This document shows, piece by piece, positions 12,741-13,988 of a DNA stretch of 13,988 nt. This DNA comes from Candidatus Avipropionibacterium avicola. Lineage in GTDB: Bacteria; Actinomycetota; Actinomycetes; Propionibacteriales; Propionibacteriaceae. Location: the NCBI GenBank assembly GCA_018715445.1, contig DVLP01000368.1:1-13988 (forward strand), in the 5' to 3' direction. Under the pieces are notes generated by a model. That model worked only from the letters and a program-made list of their open reading frames with translations. It had not been told where the DNA came from and searched no databases. A program made the translations under genes and the position numbers. The number at the start of each line of letters is the position of its first letter. Positions within the stretch are counted from its first letter, which is position 1.

Positions 12741-13988
12741 TCACCTCGCGGCTGTTCCGTCCAGGTGGTACTGCACTCCGTACGAGGCCAGTACGGTTCG
12801 CCGCGGACCCACCAGCCGTTCGGGCCGGAACCCGTGGAACGGGAACAGCACGTCCGGGTCGATCCGCTCGACCATGGCATGCAGGTCGGCCGGGCTGGCG
12901 TGACCCGAGGACCCGGCGCGGACGGTGTCGATCCGCAGGTGGTCGAGCCAGTCGGTGAACGGTCCCCAGTTGGCCATGAACGGGCCCAGCGGTTCACCCT
13001 GGGCGTGGACCCACACGGTGTCGGGCCCGATCGGCAGGTCGAGCATCGCGGCCGGGTCGTCCGGGTCGAGCTGGACCACGAACCGGTCCGGAGCTGCGGT
13101 GACCTCGGCCAGGGACACCTGCCGCAGCCCGACACCGGCTCGTACGGCGTTGGCCACCGCCGTCTCGTGCTCGGAGGTCTGGGGTCGGGTCCGGTCCCAG
13201 GTGGTGACCTCGGCGATCCCGCTGGCGGCCAGCACGGTGGCGATCGCGCCCGGCCACACCACGGTCCGACCGTGACTGCGGGCAGCGTCACACCAGCGTT
13301 GCACCCGCTCGAGGTCGCGTTCGTACAGGCTGACCAACTGCAGGCCGGGGCGCTGGCAGACCTCGCTGAACCGTCCCAGGATCTCTGCCTCGGTGGGGAT
13401 CTCGGTCTCGTGGTCGCTGCTGAGGGTGGTCGCCTCACTGAGCAGGACGGCGGCCCGGTGAGCCCGCTCGACGAACCGGTGCGAGCGCACGCCGGCGTCG
13501 CGATGGAAGTTGAGGTCACCGGTGTAGGCGACCAGCCCGTCGGGGGTGTGGACCAGGATCGCGCAGGCGCCGGGGACGTCGTGGTCGACCGGCACCAGCT
13601 CGACGGTGAGGTCGCCGACCGTGACCGGCTCGGTGACCGGCTGCCAGCGGATCGGTCGACCGACCGGACCCTTCCCCGCCAGCGCGAGGGCCTCGTGGAG
13701 GCGGATCGTCTCGGGGCTGGCATGGACCGTCACCTCCTCGCGCACCTGGCCCAGCAGCCCGTCGTGGTCGACGTGGGCGTGGGAGACGAACAGGGCCAGT
13801 TCCCTGTCGTCAGGCGGATCCGGCGGGATCGATGCAGGGCGCTGGACCGGGTCGAAGAGCCCGGGGATCCAACGGGTCTCGCCGACCGCGACCCGGTCGT
13901 GGAGGTCGCGACCTGGTCGCGGGGTGACCGGTGGTCGGAACAGGTCCGGATCGGTGGCGATGTCGGAGCCGCAGTCGAACACCATCCG
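12741..13988 (-). CDS. Metallo-beta-lactamase-fold hydrolase, RNase J/beta-CASP-like, 5'-truncated
   Basis: About 415 residues are visible and the frame is open to the window edge, so the true start lies beyond 13988. The first visible residues, MVFDCGSD, match the second MBL strand (normally some 20-30 residues in), so the Met at 13985 is probably internal. The metal-binding motif SHAHVDHDG (HxHxDH) is intact. DHDVPGA and the AYTGDLNFH motif supply further metal ligands. LLSEATTL resembles the beta-CASP motif A region. SGHASPADLHAMV followed by DVLFPFHGFRPERL closely resembles the C-terminal part of RNase J-type enzymes. A nuclease role is therefore likely, but the protein is shorter than typical RNase J (about 550) and lacks its C-terminal domain. 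No partner genes are visible upstream. Confidence 0.85.
   Translation of the reverse strand, partial: RMVFDCGSDIATDPDLFRPPVTPRPGRDLHDRVAVGETRWIPGLFDPVQRPASIPPDPPDDRELALFVSHAHVDHDGLLGQVREEVTVHASPETIRLHEALALAGKGPVGRPIRWQPVTEPVTVGDLTVELVPVDHDVPGACAILVHTPDGLVAYTGDLNFHRDAGVRSHRFVERAHRAAVLLSEATTLSSDHETEIPTEAEILGRFSEVCQRPGLQLVSLYERDLERVQRWCDAARSHGRTVVWPGAIATVLAASGIAEVTTWDRTRPQTSEHETAVANAVRAGVGLRQVSLAEVTAAPDRFVVQLDPDDPAAMLDLPIGPDTVWVHAQGEPLGPFMANWGPFTDWLDHLRIDTVRAGSSGHASPADLHAMVERIDPDVLFPFHGFRPERLVGPRRTVLASYGVQYHLDGTAAR

Noticed and set aside
11804..12958. A 384-codon plus-strand frame over the four-helix protein, kinase-like gene and hydrolase end
   Set aside because: It is out of frame with the kinase-like gene, Arg/Gly/Pro-rich, and antisense to two genes. 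The alternative frames have membrane-protein and MBL signatures.

Overview
The window is GC-rich throughout and carries a ribosomal-protein gene cluster typical of Actinomycetota. Supporting signs are a basic, alanine-rich C-terminal tail on uS3, an N-terminally extended uS17, a zinc-type 61-residue uS14 inside the operon, frequent GTG starts and near-continuous gene packing. Propionibacteriales or a relative is my best guess at order level; this is inference, not a database result.

Region 1 (1-6486, plus strand) is the end of the S10 operon and most of the spc operon: rplV (5' cut by the window edge), rpsC, rplP, rpmC, rpsQ, then rplN, rplX, rplE, rpsN, rpsH, rplF, rplR, rpsE, rpmD, rplO. 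Most junctions overlap or have under 30 bases between genes. Only two are loose: rpsQ-rplN (64 bases) and rpsN-rpsH (112 bases), and each holds a perfect 16-base palindrome. A strong hairpin after rplO (6505-6539) ends the cluster. The usual next genes, secY-adk-map, are not here.

Region 2 (6574-9336) holds a small VOC-fold protein on the minus strand, then, divergently, a 745-residue secreted lipoprotein with repeated BNR/Asp-box-like blades. The lipoprotein's function is unknown.

Region 3 (9342-12737) is a lipid- and envelope-flavoured block. A minus-strand operon encodes a four-helix membrane protein, a UbiA-family prenyltransferase with both Asp-rich motifs, and a DUF3048 (YerB-like) lipoprotein. 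Divergent from it, across a 74-base gap, is a membrane protein with the motifs of the CTP-dependent polyprenol/phytol/dolichol kinase family. A prenyl-alcohol kinase beside a prenyltransferase suggests a prenyl-lipid route, and this is the most interesting lead in the window.

Region 4 (12741-13988, minus strand) is a metallo-beta-lactamase-fold hydrolase with RNase J/beta-CASP-like features. Its N-terminus lies beyond the window. I found no tRNA, rRNA, CRISPR array, insertion sequence or phage gene, and no gene-free stretch longer than about 150 bases.
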